Assembly (NCBI GenBank): GCA_007115975.1
Contig: SKJJ01000143.1
Coordinates: 1 to 40,136, forward strand
Direction: 5' to 3'
Length of the DNA: 40,136 bases
Origin: Chitinispirillum sp.
Lineage (GTDB): Bacteria; Fibrobacterota; Chitinivibrionia; Chitinivibrionales; Chitinispirillaceae
Shown here: in pieces, positions 7,765-15,335 of the stretch
Layout: each line of letters opens with the position of its first letter
Position numbering within the stretch: position 1 is the stretch's first letter
Made by a program: the position numbers and the translations under genes
Notes under the pieces: generated by a model
Seen by the model: only the letters and a program-made list of their open reading frames with translations
The model's database searches: none
What the model was told of the DNA's origin: nothing

Positions 7765-8007
7765 ATGAAAAAGAGGACTGTTAGGGGAAATTATCCATTT
7801 GCAGCAGCACTTATTTCGGTTATCACTTTTGGTGGGTTTTTATTCAGGAGGAATATGGGAAAAAGGAGCGTAAAAATTGAGCAAAAAGAGGTGTCCTGGA
7901 AAGAGACACTTCTATGGACGGTGCTAAGCGGACTTATCAGTTCGTTTTCCAAGCTGCTGATATCGGAAACCAGTCGCAAGGCAGAGCGGCGCTTTCAGGG
8001 GGGCTGA
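7765..8007 (+). CDS. Small membrane-associated hypothetical protein
   Basis: 80 residues, starting at the ATG preceded by CAGGAGG (about 7 nt), which decides this start over an upstream in-frame codon at 7696. It has one hydrophobic segment (about residues 12-28, FAAALISVITFGGFLF), a basic stretch, and a second moderately hydrophobic segment (WKETLLWTVLSGLISSFSKLLI). I do not recognise the family. It lies 95 nt upstream of a YihY/BrkB gene and may belong to the same envelope-stress unit. Confidence 0.6.
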   Translation: MKKRTVRGNYPFAAALISVITFGGFLFRRNMGKRSVKIEQKEVSWKETLLWTVLSGLISSFSKLLISETSRKAERRFQGG

Positions 8008-8102
8008 TCTCTCTTTTTCACTACGCATACTATGAAAACTGGAGAATCAGTGTACGGTCATATATATTATTTGTACAGATTGTAATCAGAGGGGGCAGGC
8101 AG

Positions 8103-8984
8103 ATGACCGATCTACTTAAAAGCTGTTTTACCAGGTTCCTACGGGATAACGGACCACGTCTTGCTGCGGCACTCTCCTATTACACGATTTTCTCCATTGC
8201 CCCCCTTCTTCTCATCGCAGTGGTTGTGGTGGGATTTGTCTACGGGGAGGACGCCGCTCAAGGACTTATTGTCCAACAGCTTGAAGCATTTATGGGGGCG
8301 AGTGCAGCCCGTTTTCTTGAACAGCTCATTTTACAGGCCGCTCAGCCTAGCTCCAGCCTGCTTGCAACCATTGTGGGTATTGGATTTATTCTCTACGGAG
8401 CATCAAGGATTTTCAATCACTTGCGCTTTTCACTCAATGCCATTTGGGATATTAAAGACAAGCCCGGCCTTGGAATTCTGCACACTCTTAAGATCAAGGG
8501 CATTGCCTTGATGCTGGTCCTGTTTACCGGCCTGATACTTCTTGGGACAATCGTTTTCAATACGGTTATTGTGAGAATAGTGCTCTATTTCGAACAGCTT
8601 CTGGTACCTCTTCCCTATCTTTGGTACACCATAAATTTCTTTATACTTTATGTTGTAACAACAGTGGTGTTTGCGCTCATTTTCAAATACATTCCAAGTG
8701 CAAAAATCAGCTGGAACCCTGTATGGGTGGGCGCACTTTTTACTGCTCTTCTATTCTCTTTGGGCAGAATACTGCTTGGTATATACCTTAGTCTGGTATC
8801 GCCGGCATCAACCTACGGGGCCGCAGGCTCCCTTGTGGTGATTCTTTTCTGGATCTACTTCTCCGCCCAGATACTTTTTCTAGGAGGCGAGTTCACCCAG
8901 GCCTATGCGGCCAAACGCGGCACCCCCATCGAGCCCTCCAAGGATGCGATCGTTGTACCCCCCGAGAAAAAAACTGGTATATGA
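8103..8984 (+). CDS. YihY/BrkB-family inner-membrane protein
   Basis: 293 residues with about six membrane segments. It opens with a cytoplasmic helix and the family motif GPRLAAALSYYTIFSIAPLLLI; later YGASRIFNHLRFSLNAIWDIK and the C-terminal SPASTYGAAGSLVVILFWIYFSAQILFLGGEF are family-typical. Members were once called ribonuclease BN, but that label is wrong for this fold and the function is unsettled. Start at 8103 follows GAGGGGGGCAGGCAG; the upstream extension to 7914 overlaps the previous gene and is unconserved. Two tiny membrane genes follow. Confidence 0.92.
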   Translation: MTDLLKSCFTRFLRDNGPRLAAALSYYTIFSIAPLLLIAVVVVGFVYGEDAAQGLIVQQLEAFMGASAARFLEQLILQAAQPSSSLLATIVGIGFILYGASRIFNHLRFSLNAIWDIKDKPGLGILHTLKIKGIALMLVLFTGLILLGTIVFNTVIVRIVLYFEQLLVPLPYLWYTINFFILYVVTTVVFALIFKYIPSAKISWNPVWVGALFTALLFSLGRILLGIYLSLVSPASTYGAAGSLVVILFWIYFSAQILFLGGEFTQAYAAKRGTPIEPSKDAIVVPPEKKTGI

Positions 8985-9046
8985 TTTGCACTTTCTCCTC
9001 TTAAACGGGAATGTGTGCACACTCCAGAAAAAGCAAGGGGATAATC

Positions 9047-9256
9047 ATGTTTACAGTCGCCTTTATATTTCTGTTACTTACCATTATTTGGGCAGTTTTT
9101 GCACTGATTGGTGCTGCATTTATCGCCTTTGAAATAGTGTTGAGTCTGTTAGTTGTCTCCTTTTTACTCTTCTTGCTGTTTCTGATCTCAGGGATAAAAC
9201 AGGGGCCGCCACGCTTAAACAAGCAGGCTCAGCAACATTACAACCGGAGGTATTGA
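9047..9256 (+). CDS. Tiny membrane protein, family unknown
   Basis: 69 residues, almost entirely two hydrophobic helices (residues 3-28 and 29-50) and then a polar basic tail ending in Tyr. The start at 9047 has AAGGGGAT upstream. The stop overlaps the next start (TGATG), giving translational coupling with the 68-residue basic protein. It is near the YihY gene on the same strand. No known family recognised. Confidence 0.6.
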   Translation: MFTVAFIFLLLTIIWAVFALIGAAFIAFEIVLSLLVVSFLLFLLFLISGIKQGPPRLNKQAQQHYNRRY

Positions 9257-9462
9257 TGAAATTGTTCAAGCTGATCATTTTTTCGGCACTATTCACCACC
9301 ATTGCAAAAGGTGCAATCAAAGTGATGAATTTCCGCAGAAAGCAGATGAAGAGGAGTTTGTACCGTAAAACAGGCAAGTATTTCAAAGGGTTGCCGAAAC
9401 AGTTTACTGGGCTATTCGCACGAAAAAAAGGTTTCTCAGGTATTATCAAGGCCAGAGTATAA
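9256..9462 (+). CDS. Tiny basic protein with one hydrophobic segment
   Basis: 68 residues. MKLFKLIIFSALFTTIAKGAIKV forms one hydrophobic segment; the rest is very rich in Lys/Arg (RRKQMKRSLYRKTGKYFK), so it may be a membrane anchor with a charged cytoplasmic tail that could bind nucleic acid or acidic lipid (speculative). Its ATG overlaps the previous stop codon, with CCGGAGGT about 4 nt upstream. A weak terminator-like hairpin follows its stop. Confidence 0.6.
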   Translation: MKLFKLIIFSALFTTIAKGAIKVMNFRRKQMKRSLYRKTGKYFKGLPKQFTGLFARKKGFSGIIKARV

Positions 9463-9484
9463 CAGCGCTGGCTGTAATTTTTTC
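9462..9484 (+). terminator. Weak intrinsic terminator candidate
   Basis: ACAGC-GCTG-GCTGT hairpin (9462-9475) followed by AATTTTTT, directly after the stop of the 68-residue gene. The stem is only 5 bp, so read-through into the beta-barrel gene is likely. Confidence 0.4.
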
Positions 9485-9516
9485 AACAATCACAGGGCAG
9501 TTGAAAAGGAGAACTT

Positions 9517-10140
9517 ATGAAGCATTCACTTTTGACAACAATCATTGTTACCACTCTGCTTGGATTCACCACCCCAGGCTCCGCACAAAACCTCCGCCTC
9601 ACTCTCGATGGCGGTGCATCACGATCCCTGGGGGATAATTTCGATGAGTTTAACTGGGGCTACTCACTCGGAACATCACTTTTTACCAACATAACGGAAA
9701 ACCTCTACTTTGGGGGACGTTTGGCCTACAACCGATGGGGACCCGATGAAGCTGAATTTCTCGACAGAATCGACCCCTTCGATATCGTCGACAGCGCCGA
9801 AGTTCAGGGATCAGCGGTTATTGTGGAAGTGGTTCCAGCACTCAGACTTATGAGTAATTACACCGGCCCCTTTAACTTCTTTGTCCACTCTGGAGCCGGG
9901 CTGTACATTATGAACACCGAAATCACTGTCAATGGAGCAGATGAAAACGGTGACACCTTTCAGGAAGTCTTTGGAGATGATACCAGATACCGCTTTGGAC
10001 TGCAGCTTGGCACCGGTGTGATTATAGGCAGCCTGCGGTTCTTTTCCATTGAAGTGTACCCCATGTTTCATCTGATTTTTGATGATCCGGACGTCTTTAC
10101 TTATCTGTCATTTAACGCAGGCATCGGAATCGGACTCTAA
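9517..10140 (+). CDS. Exported beta-barrel (porin-like) protein
   Basis: 207 residues. The signal peptide MKHSLLTTIIVTTLLGFTTPGSAQ is probably cleaved after SA. The mature part shows alternating strands typical of OmpA-like or porin-type eight-stranded barrels: LRLTLDGGASRSLGDNF, YFGGRLAYNRWG, FFVHSGAGLYIM, YRFGLQLGTGVIIG and a final strand YLSFNAGIGIGL. The start has AAAGGAG about 6 nt upstream. It closes the plus-strand envelope cluster and is followed by a strong terminator. Specific function unknown. Confidence 0.8.
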   Translation: MKHSLLTTIIVTTLLGFTTPGSAQNLRLTLDGGASRSLGDNFDEFNWGYSLGTSLFTNITENLYFGGRLAYNRWGPDEAEFLDRIDPFDIVDSAEVQGSAVIVEVVPALRLMSNYTGPFNFFVHSGAGLYIMNTEITVNGADENGDTFQEVFGDDTRYRFGLQLGTGVIIGSLRFFSIEVYPMFHLIFDDPDVFTYLSFNAGIGIGL

Positions 10141-10156
10141 ATAACACTTTGAACAG

Positions 10157-10199
10157 CCCGTTTTGATCCTCGGCTCAGGATTGGAACGGGTGTTTTTTT
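10157..10199 (+). terminator. Intrinsic terminator of the envelope cluster
   Basis: CCCGTTTTGATCCT (10157-10170) pairs with AGGATTGGAACGGG (10177-10190) over about 14 bp allowing G-U pairs, with a 6-nt loop, followed by TGTTTTTTT. It lies 17 nt after the beta-barrel gene stop. Confidence 0.85.
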
Positions 10200-10204
10200 C
10201 TGTT

Positions 10205-10240
10205 CTACAAACATTTCGGCCCGATGAGTCTGGGGATCCG
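10205..10240. repeat. Partial copy of the CTACAAACATT repeat
   Basis: CTACAAACATT (10205-10215) followed by GGCCCGATGAGTCTGGGG matches the spacer and second-hairpin layout of the element at 3506-3531. It lies between the terminator of the envelope cluster and the end of the 18-gene minus-strand operon. Confidence 0.4.
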
Positions 10241-10294
10241 GGTGTCGGCGACTGCTGTTTCTGATGACCATACCGTGCTCACATCATCTGGACC

Positions 10295-11053
10295 CTATCT
10301 CCCCGTTGCGGCACGATACTCCAATTCACGCAGATCTTCCTTGGGTATTTTTTCAGCTGTTCTGAGACAGATGTAGGTCTCCTTCGAGGGCCTTTTGTGC
10401 ACCCTGAAACCACAGGTGCGCAACATGGCCTGAATTGCTGTATGGTTGGGAGCCCACCAGTTTGTAGGATCCCCATCAAGACGGTGCTCGATGAAGGCCA
10501 TAGTTGGCCATGATTGCCGGAGCATCACACCCCTTTCAAAAAGATCCATCTCCCTGCGCGGTGTATGGTTTTCCCTTCCCGGCATCAACAGTGACTGAAA
10601 AACCATCATGTTACGGGTAATTCTGGAGATGATATCAAGTGCAAGCAAGGGGTAGCGCAAATGATAGAAAACACCCATAAACCAGACCAGATCATACACT
10701 CTGCCCTGATGGGCAAGATCATAGAGCTGCATCTGATGAAAGGTTATCCTATGATCCAAGCCATAGAGCGAAGCGGCCCACTTAGCCTGATTAAGATAGT
10801 GGGGATCAATATCTATGGCTGTTACCATCGCTCCTCTTCGTGCAAGCTCAATGGAGTAAAAGCCGGCATTACACCCAACATCCAATACCGTTAACCCACT
10901 GATATCAAATGGAATATAGGGCTCTATCTCAACCCATTTGAAATTGGGGAAATCACCCAACGTATGCTCCGGAGCAGTCTGTGTACCATCGGGCAGGTGC
11001 AGGTTGTGAAACCATGGCCCCAAACGTTTGACTTGCACTGCAATTGCACTCAT
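10295..11053 (-). CDS. SAM-dependent methyltransferase, CmoB-like fold
   Basis: 252 residues. Class I Rossmann methyltransferase: motif I VLDVGCNAGFYSIELA (about residues 56-71), motif II AIDIDPHYL (about 80-88), then VWFMGVFYHLRYPLLAL (about 122-138). The N-terminal WFHNLHLPDGTQT and the core resemble CmoB-like (DUF1698) enzymes and, from memory, a methyltransferase family (Rta_06860 type) defined by clusters like this one. The glycan context argues against the tRNA role of CmoB; O- or N-methylation of a sugar product is more likely (inference). Last gene of the operon; start has AGGAGGGG upstream, 39 nt after the preceding gene. Confidence 0.85.
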   Translation of the reverse strand: MSAIAVQVKRLGPWFHNLHLPDGTQTAPEHTLGDFPNFKWVEIEPYIPFDISGLTVLDVGCNAGFYSIELARRGAMVTAIDIDPHYLNQAKWAASLYGLDHRITFHQMQLYDLAHQGRVYDLVWFMGVFYHLRYPLLALDIISRITRNMMVFQSLLMPGRENHTPRREMDLFERGVMLRQSWPTMAFIEHRLDGDPTNWWAPNHTAIQAMLRTCGFRVHKRPSKETYICLRTAEKIPKEDLRELEYRAATGR

Positions 11054-11092
11054 TTAACCCCTCCTAACCAGAAGCGGGAAGATGATTTCAGC

Positions 11093-11689
11093 TCATATGA
11101 GGTGCCCGGTGTAATTTACCGCACCGATAGAGACCGTTGATGCAGTCATATCCAGAACACTTACCGATCCATTATCTACGCTAAGGCCATGAATTGCATT
11201 AACATCTATAGCACAGTAATAGGACAAAATAGCCTTTATGGGATCACTGTGTGAGACGATGCAGACAGCCTGATCAGATGGCTCTCTACGCAGCTTTTCC
11301 ATCTTTTCAACTACCCTGCACTGAACATCAATCATCATCTCCCCATCCGGAATTCTGCTAAAAGCCCTGAATCTGTTGAATTTATCCCACAATTTATCAT
11401 TTCTCAGCTCACTGAAAGACTTATCAGTCCATTTACCATAAGAGATCTCCTGAAAGGAATCATCGACAGTGACCTCCCGCTGCTGTAAAAGAGCGATCAG
11501 CTGGGCAGTCTGCATTGCCCTCATAACCGGTGAACTGATTATCCTGTCAAACTGAATGTCCCTCAGTGCAACCGATAGTCTTTTTGCCTGCTCCACCCCC
11601 CTGTCATTCAGGTGTGCATCGGTTCTCCCCAGCAACTTTAGCTGCCCGCAATCACACTCACCATGCCTGATGAGATAAAAATGGTTCAT
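11093..11689 (-). CDS. Histidine phosphatase family protein (canonical RHG)
   Basis: 198 residues. Phosphoglycerate-mutase-like phosphatase with a complete active site: LIRHGE at the N-terminus (about residues 6-11), the second Arg in SSPVMRAMQTA, a Glu in the FQEISYGKW segment and the second His in VSHSDPIKA. The start at 11689 has GGAGG about 6 nt upstream and overlaps the previous stop codon (TGATG), so it is translationally coupled to the acyltransferase gene. In this operon it might remove phosphate from a sugar phosphate or glycan intermediate (inference). A second histidine phosphatase in the same operon (16420-17001) has a changed motif. Confidence 0.9.
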   Translation of the reverse strand: MNHFYLIRHGECDCGQLKLLGRTDAHLNDRGVEQAKRLSVALRDIQFDRIISSPVMRAMQTAQLIALLQQREVTVDDSFQEISYGKWTDKSFSELRNDKLWDKFNRFRAFSRIPDGEMMIDVQCRVVEKMEKLRREPSDQAVCIVSHSDPIKAILSYYCAIDVNAIHGLSVDNGSVSVLDMTASTVSIGAVNYTGHLI

Positions 11690-12699
11690 CAATTTCCTCC
11701 GTGGCTCAGAAGCAACCTGTAATTGTACGATTTTGATGCTCCCCATCCATACTTATACCCCTCTGCACCCCTCAGAAAATCAAAGAGATAGATATCCCTT
11801 CCAACCAGATCCTGCATTATTTTATAAAGACAAATCGATCCCAGGCTGAATTTTGAAAGGGAAGGATCAAAACCTCCGATGTAGCCGTATGACGAGTGCC
11901 CCTGGATCAGGATATAAAAGCAGGCACACACCCTGCCACTGAGCCGAAACCGATAGAGTCGCAACTGCTGAGTCCTAACCATCTCCCCTGCAACCCTGCG
12001 ATGAAATTCCTTTACTTTCCGGCTGGTTAAGATTCCGTCCTCCTGCTTTATTTTCCAACGACTTGCGTGCAACGCAAAGAGATCTTCAAGATACGCTCCA
12101 ACTGAATCTACATCAGCCACCTCCATCTGAAGTTGCCCCATTTGCCTTAATCGGGCAGTGCCATAACGGATATTTCTTCTCAGTTTTTTGGATGTAATCA
12201 GCCTGATCAGTTCATCTTTCTGCAGCGGCAGTCTGATAACGGGACACACATCAATAATACTTATAAGTGACTGGAATTTATGATTGTTACGGGTTTCACT
12301 AAACAAGAGAGATGAAGCTCTCAATTGCTGCAGGTCAACTATATCCCAAAGTGATTGAATCGACTGAAAATAGTCGAATATGCGGGGCAGAACTGCACCT
12401 ACAAACCGCTTATCGATAAGAACGTCCGAATAATCACTGATTCCACTTCCAACAAAACTCAACGTCCTGCCATGGTCCGAGTTGTAGATAAAAAAGAGCC
12501 CCAGCGCTATCAACTCCCCCCCGTTGAACTTGAAAGCAATTGCCCTGAGGTTGTCGTTTCCGAAGGTATCCCACCAGTTTATAAGCCATTGAGGCCCCAT
12601 AAAGGGAGTGGCAGAACACCGCTTACACAGATCGAACCATTCTGTTTGTACCCCATGCAGCTGACTGCCTGTGGTGATCTCAAAAGCATTTATACTCAT
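11689..12699 (-). CDS. GNAT N-acyltransferase, BioF2/FemAB/CelD-like
   Basis: 336 residues with the two-lobed GNAT fold used by CelD, FemAB and BioF2-like proteins. The C-terminal lobe shows LRRNIRYGTARLRQMG (about 164-179), LFALHASRWK (about 203-212), RLYRFRLSGRVCACFYIL (about 245-262), SYGYIGGFDPSLSKFSLGSICLY (about 269-291) and a closing DFLRGAEGYKYGWG, all typical of the family. Such enzymes transfer acyl groups to amines of sugars or peptides. Next to a PIG-L deacetylase, N-acylation of a freshly exposed amino sugar is a natural inference. The ATG overlaps the upstream stop by 4 nt (ATGA). Confidence 0.87.
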   Translation of the reverse strand: MSINAFEITTGSQLHGVQTEWFDLCKRCSATPFMGPQWLINWWDTFGNDNLRAIAFKFNGGELIALGLFFIYNSDHGRTLSFVGSGISDYSDVLIDKRFVGAVLPRIFDYFQSIQSLWDIVDLQQLRASSLLFSETRNNHKFQSLISIIDVCPVIRLPLQKDELIRLITSKKLRRNIRYGTARLRQMGQLQMEVADVDSVGAYLEDLFALHASRWKIKQEDGILTSRKVKEFHRRVAGEMVRTQQLRLYRFRLSGRVCACFYILIQGHSSYGYIGGFDPSLSKFSLGSICLYKIMQDLVGRDIYLFDFLRGAEGYKYGWGASKSYNYRLLLSHGGN

Positions 12700-13757
12700 G
12701 GTAACCCGTCTTTCTCCCCTGCACCCTCAGCGATCGAGCGGTATAACTGCAGATACCCCTCGATCATGGTTTTGTCTGAAAATCGTTGACGTGCTCTGTT
12801 GTAACACACTGATTTATCGATTTTTGCGACATCTTTTATCGCACGCGCCATATCTTTATAATCATTTACCAGAAATCCGGTCACCCCATGCTCAACAATG
12901 TCTGCAAGTGCACCTGATGGGTACGCAATGACCGGAGTGCCCGCAGCAAGCGCCTCCATAGCAACAAGTGAACTGGTCTCCGGTGCTCTGCTGGTGATAA
13001 GACAACACTGTGCCCGGCTAAACAGTTTCCGTTTGGCCTCAGAATCGACCAGCCCTACAAATTTGTACCTGAAATCATCAAGCCAGTGCAGAATCTGCTC
13101 AGAAAAATAGTCCAAATGCTCCTTATACCGAAACACACAACCCGCTAACACCAAAGCAATTCCAGCTTCCCGGGCAGCCAAAAACGCTTCATGGAAATTC
13201 TTTTCAGGACATATCCTTCCCATCGCTACCGCATACCTGCCCCTTTTGAGGGCCTCAAAACGACAAGTGACCTCTACCCCATTGGGAATACAAAAGGTGT
13301 TGAGGCCCCCAGACATCTGTGACCCCTTATACTGATGCTCCGAAACGCAGTTGAAATAGGTATTTGGCCTGGTGCAGCAAAGTGCCGATAAGGGGTACCA
13401 GCAGAGGGGCAGATGGAGTGTAATCAGTGCCGCAGTGCTGGATTTAGAGAGGTAGCGGTGAAAATCTACTCCATGATAATGAATAAGATCTGCACTATAA
13501 CGGCCTACTGCCCGTTCCACAGCATCAAGCAGACGCCGGTACGCCCTGAGAGGGGAAAGTTGGTCCATTGAATCGTACGCAGGAATTTGAATGTGAACAC
13601 CGTTCACCTGTGAGCCCTCCGGTGCAACAACCACTGAAGTATGCCCCTGCTCGGTGAGCGCTTTGTCCAGTTTTAACAGTACCTGTTCTGCTCCACCTGC
13701 AGTATCAGAGCGAACCAGCGCAAAAGGATAAGCGACAGTAACTACTCTCAGTTTCAT
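12696..13757 (-). CDS. GT-B glycosyltransferase, family 4-like
   Basis: 353 residues. The N-terminal domain contains GGAEQVLLKLDKAL (about residues 21-34) and DLIHYHGVDFHRYL. The C-terminal domain has AVAMGRICPEKNFHEAFLAA (about 187-206) and the E-x7-E motif ETSSLVAMEALAAGTPVIAY followed by GFLV, as in GT4 retaining transferases. It probably transfers a sugar from a nucleotide donor to the growing glycan in the cytoplasm. The ATG shares 4 nt with the PIG-L stop, and its stop overlaps the acyltransferase start. Confidence 0.92.
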   Translation of the reverse strand: MKLRVVTVAYPFALVRSDTAGGAEQVLLKLDKALTEQGHTSVVVAPEGSQVNGVHIQIPAYDSMDQLSPLRAYRRLLDAVERAVGRYSADLIHYHGVDFHRYLSKSSTAALITLHLPLCWYPLSALCCTRPNTYFNCVSEHQYKGSQMSGGLNTFCIPNGVEVTCRFEALKRGRYAVAMGRICPEKNFHEAFLAAREAGIALVLAGCVFRYKEHLDYFSEQILHWLDDFRYKFVGLVDSEAKRKLFSRAQCCLITSRAPETSSLVAMEALAAGTPVIAYPSGALADIVEHGVTGFLVNDYKDMARAIKDVAKIDKSVCYNRARQRFSDKTMIEGYLQLYRSIAEGAGEKDGLP

Positions 13758-14560
13758 GTTCTTTGCCGTATCTTTAACAGCCCCATAGTTTGCTTAACCC
13801 TTAAGCGCCACAGTTCACCCCTCTCCCAGTCCAGATACTCATAAAAGAGAGTACCCTCATGAGGAGGGCTCTGATAGCAATAATTTGGAGCTAACCTGAA
13901 CGTTTCAACCGAGGGATCAAACTGATCGATCATTTTGCGCTGGGATTTGAAACACTCAAACATACGCCTCTTTTTTTTCTCCTGTTCATGATTCAGTTTA
14001 GCGACAACTGAAGCGCCAGTATGGGGTTTGAGGAATCTATTTGTACATAAAACTCCACCCCTGCCAAAATAGGAGGAGTACTCAAGTCTCAGCGGGGCAC
14101 CACCTTTCATCAACTTGCAGGCAGCCCACACAGCAAAACTTGCCGTGTCGTGATCAGGGTGTCCGCCCTCATAGGGGTGGGTAAAAACATGAGTAATTGT
14201 ATGTTCGGAGAAGATTTTAAGGATGGTGAGGATCAAACGGGGCAGATCCGTGATCGATTCCTGATCAGAGAGCCCCAAGCGCCATATTTGCCGCGGACAG
14301 CATCCGGCAACAGAAAGGGCCCTGACGGACTCCTCTTTTCTGACTCTTATATACTCCTGGCGTGAATGAAACCCGGCCTCAATGGCATAGGAGACGTTCT
14401 GCGGGACCCCATCGGTGACGTAGAGCATAAAAAGGTTTTCAAATCTCGAGATCCTGCTTCCTATACCAATGATTTCATCATCGGGATGTGCAGCAACAAT
14501 CAAACAGGGCTCTTTGATCTTAGCTCTTTCCAACGCGAGGAGGTCAAGGAAACTGCTCAT
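13754..14560 (-). CDS. PIG-L (LmbE)-family deacetylase
   Basis: 268 residues. Zinc-site motifs AHPDDEIIG (about residues 24-32) and HPYEGGHPDHD (about 128-138) are intact, marking a PIG-L/LmbE N-deacetylase of GlcNAc-type conjugates. The start at 14560 follows CAGGAG with a 7-nt spacer and overlaps the nucleotidyltransferase stop by 17 nt; a longer frame to 14653 has no ribosome site. It likely removes an N-acetyl group from the glycan or its precursor; the acyltransferase two genes downstream could then re-acylate it (inference). Confidence 0.92.
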   Translation of the reverse strand: MSSFLDLLALERAKIKEPCLIVAAHPDDEIIGIGSRISRFENLFMLYVTDGVPQNVSYAIEAGFHSRQEYIRVRKEESVRALSVAGCCPRQIWRLGLSDQESITDLPRLILTILKIFSEHTITHVFTHPYEGGHPDHDTASFAVWAACKLMKGGAPLRLEYSSYFGRGGVLCTNRFLKPHTGASVVAKLNHEQEKKKRRMFECFKSQRKMIDQFDPSVETFRLAPNYCYQSPPHEGTLFYEYLDWERGELWRLRVKQTMGLLKIRQRT

Positions 14561-15335
14561 ATACTTGCTCCTGATGTTTTTTTTTACCATCTGAAACGTT
14601 TCCATGCCCCGCAGCAGAACTACTGAGCAGCTCAATGGCCTCATAATACCCATTTACCGTCCCAACATCCACATACTTTGAACCTGCAGCAACACCACAC
14701 ACCGTCTGTCCCGAACCAATAAAGGCATTAACGAGTGTACCGATATATTCATCCCTGCAATCCCTCGAAGCCCAGAGGGTATGAAGAGAGTGAAGGGTAG
14801 AACCGGGAATTTTAAAAGCACCCCAGATAAGATTTGTCTCATTCTGTGCCCTTTTGACCACAATCTCTTTAATCCTATTCTCTTTGTCCATCACGACTGC
14901 ATCATAATTCTGAGGCTGATCAACAGGAAAGAGCAGGAATGAAAACGCCCCGTCGGGCAAACTGCACAAGCCATCTACCGGGTACCAGATGGTATCCGGT
15001 AACCCCACTACCACCTGATCATCAGCTCCTATGAGAGTTAGCGCCCTGAAAATGGAATCACAGAGGCCACTGGGCTGAGGCTGAATAGTGTAGGAGAAGT
15101 GAATAGAACCGGTACCGTGACCAAAATAGCGCATAATATCTGACTTTCCCGCAGAGATAACAAAACAGATCCTTGTCACCCCTGCCTGCGCCATTCGCTC
15201 CACCAGATATTCACCAACCGCTCTTGGCCTCAGTCCGCTGCTCTGAATTTGACTGCCTACCGGTAGCAACTCCTTTGAGAAAGCGAGTGGCTGAATGCGA
15301 TTGCCCGATCCAGCAGCCGGAATTATCCCCCACAT
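14544..15335 (-). CDS. Sugar-phosphate nucleotidyltransferase
   Basis: 263 residues. MWGIIPAAGSGNRIQPLAFSK is the nucleotide-binding opening of RmlA/GalU-type enzymes (GxGxR and the K of FSKELLP), followed by VGLPDTIW (the metal-binding Asp region). It would couple a sugar 1-phosphate to a nucleoside triphosphate, feeding the glycosyltransferases. The C-terminal half is short compared with RmlA (about 290 residues). Start at the ATG with GAGGAGGG 8 nt upstream; a GTG eight codons earlier lacks a ribosome site. It overlaps the upstream CgeB-like gene by 13 nt. Base and sugar specificity are unknown. Confidence 0.87.
   Translation of the reverse strand: MWGIIPAAGSGNRIQPLAFSKELLPVGSQIQSSGLRPRAVGEYLVERMAQAGVTRICFVISAGKSDIMRYFGHGTGSIHFSYTIQPQPSGLCDSIFRALTLIGADDQVVVGLPDTIWYPVDGLCSLPDGAFSFLLFPVDQPQNYDAVVMDKENRIKEIVVKRAQNETNLIWGAFKIPGSTLHSLHTLWASRDCRDEYIGTLVNAFIGSGQTVCGVAAGSKYVDVGTVNGYYEAIELLSSSAAGHGNVSDGKKKHQEQVYEQFP

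Noticed and set aside
12355-12789. 144-residue plus-strand frame antisense to the acyltransferase and GT4 genes
   Set aside because: Lies opposite two well-supported overlapping genes and shows no domain or ribosome site; a shadow frame.
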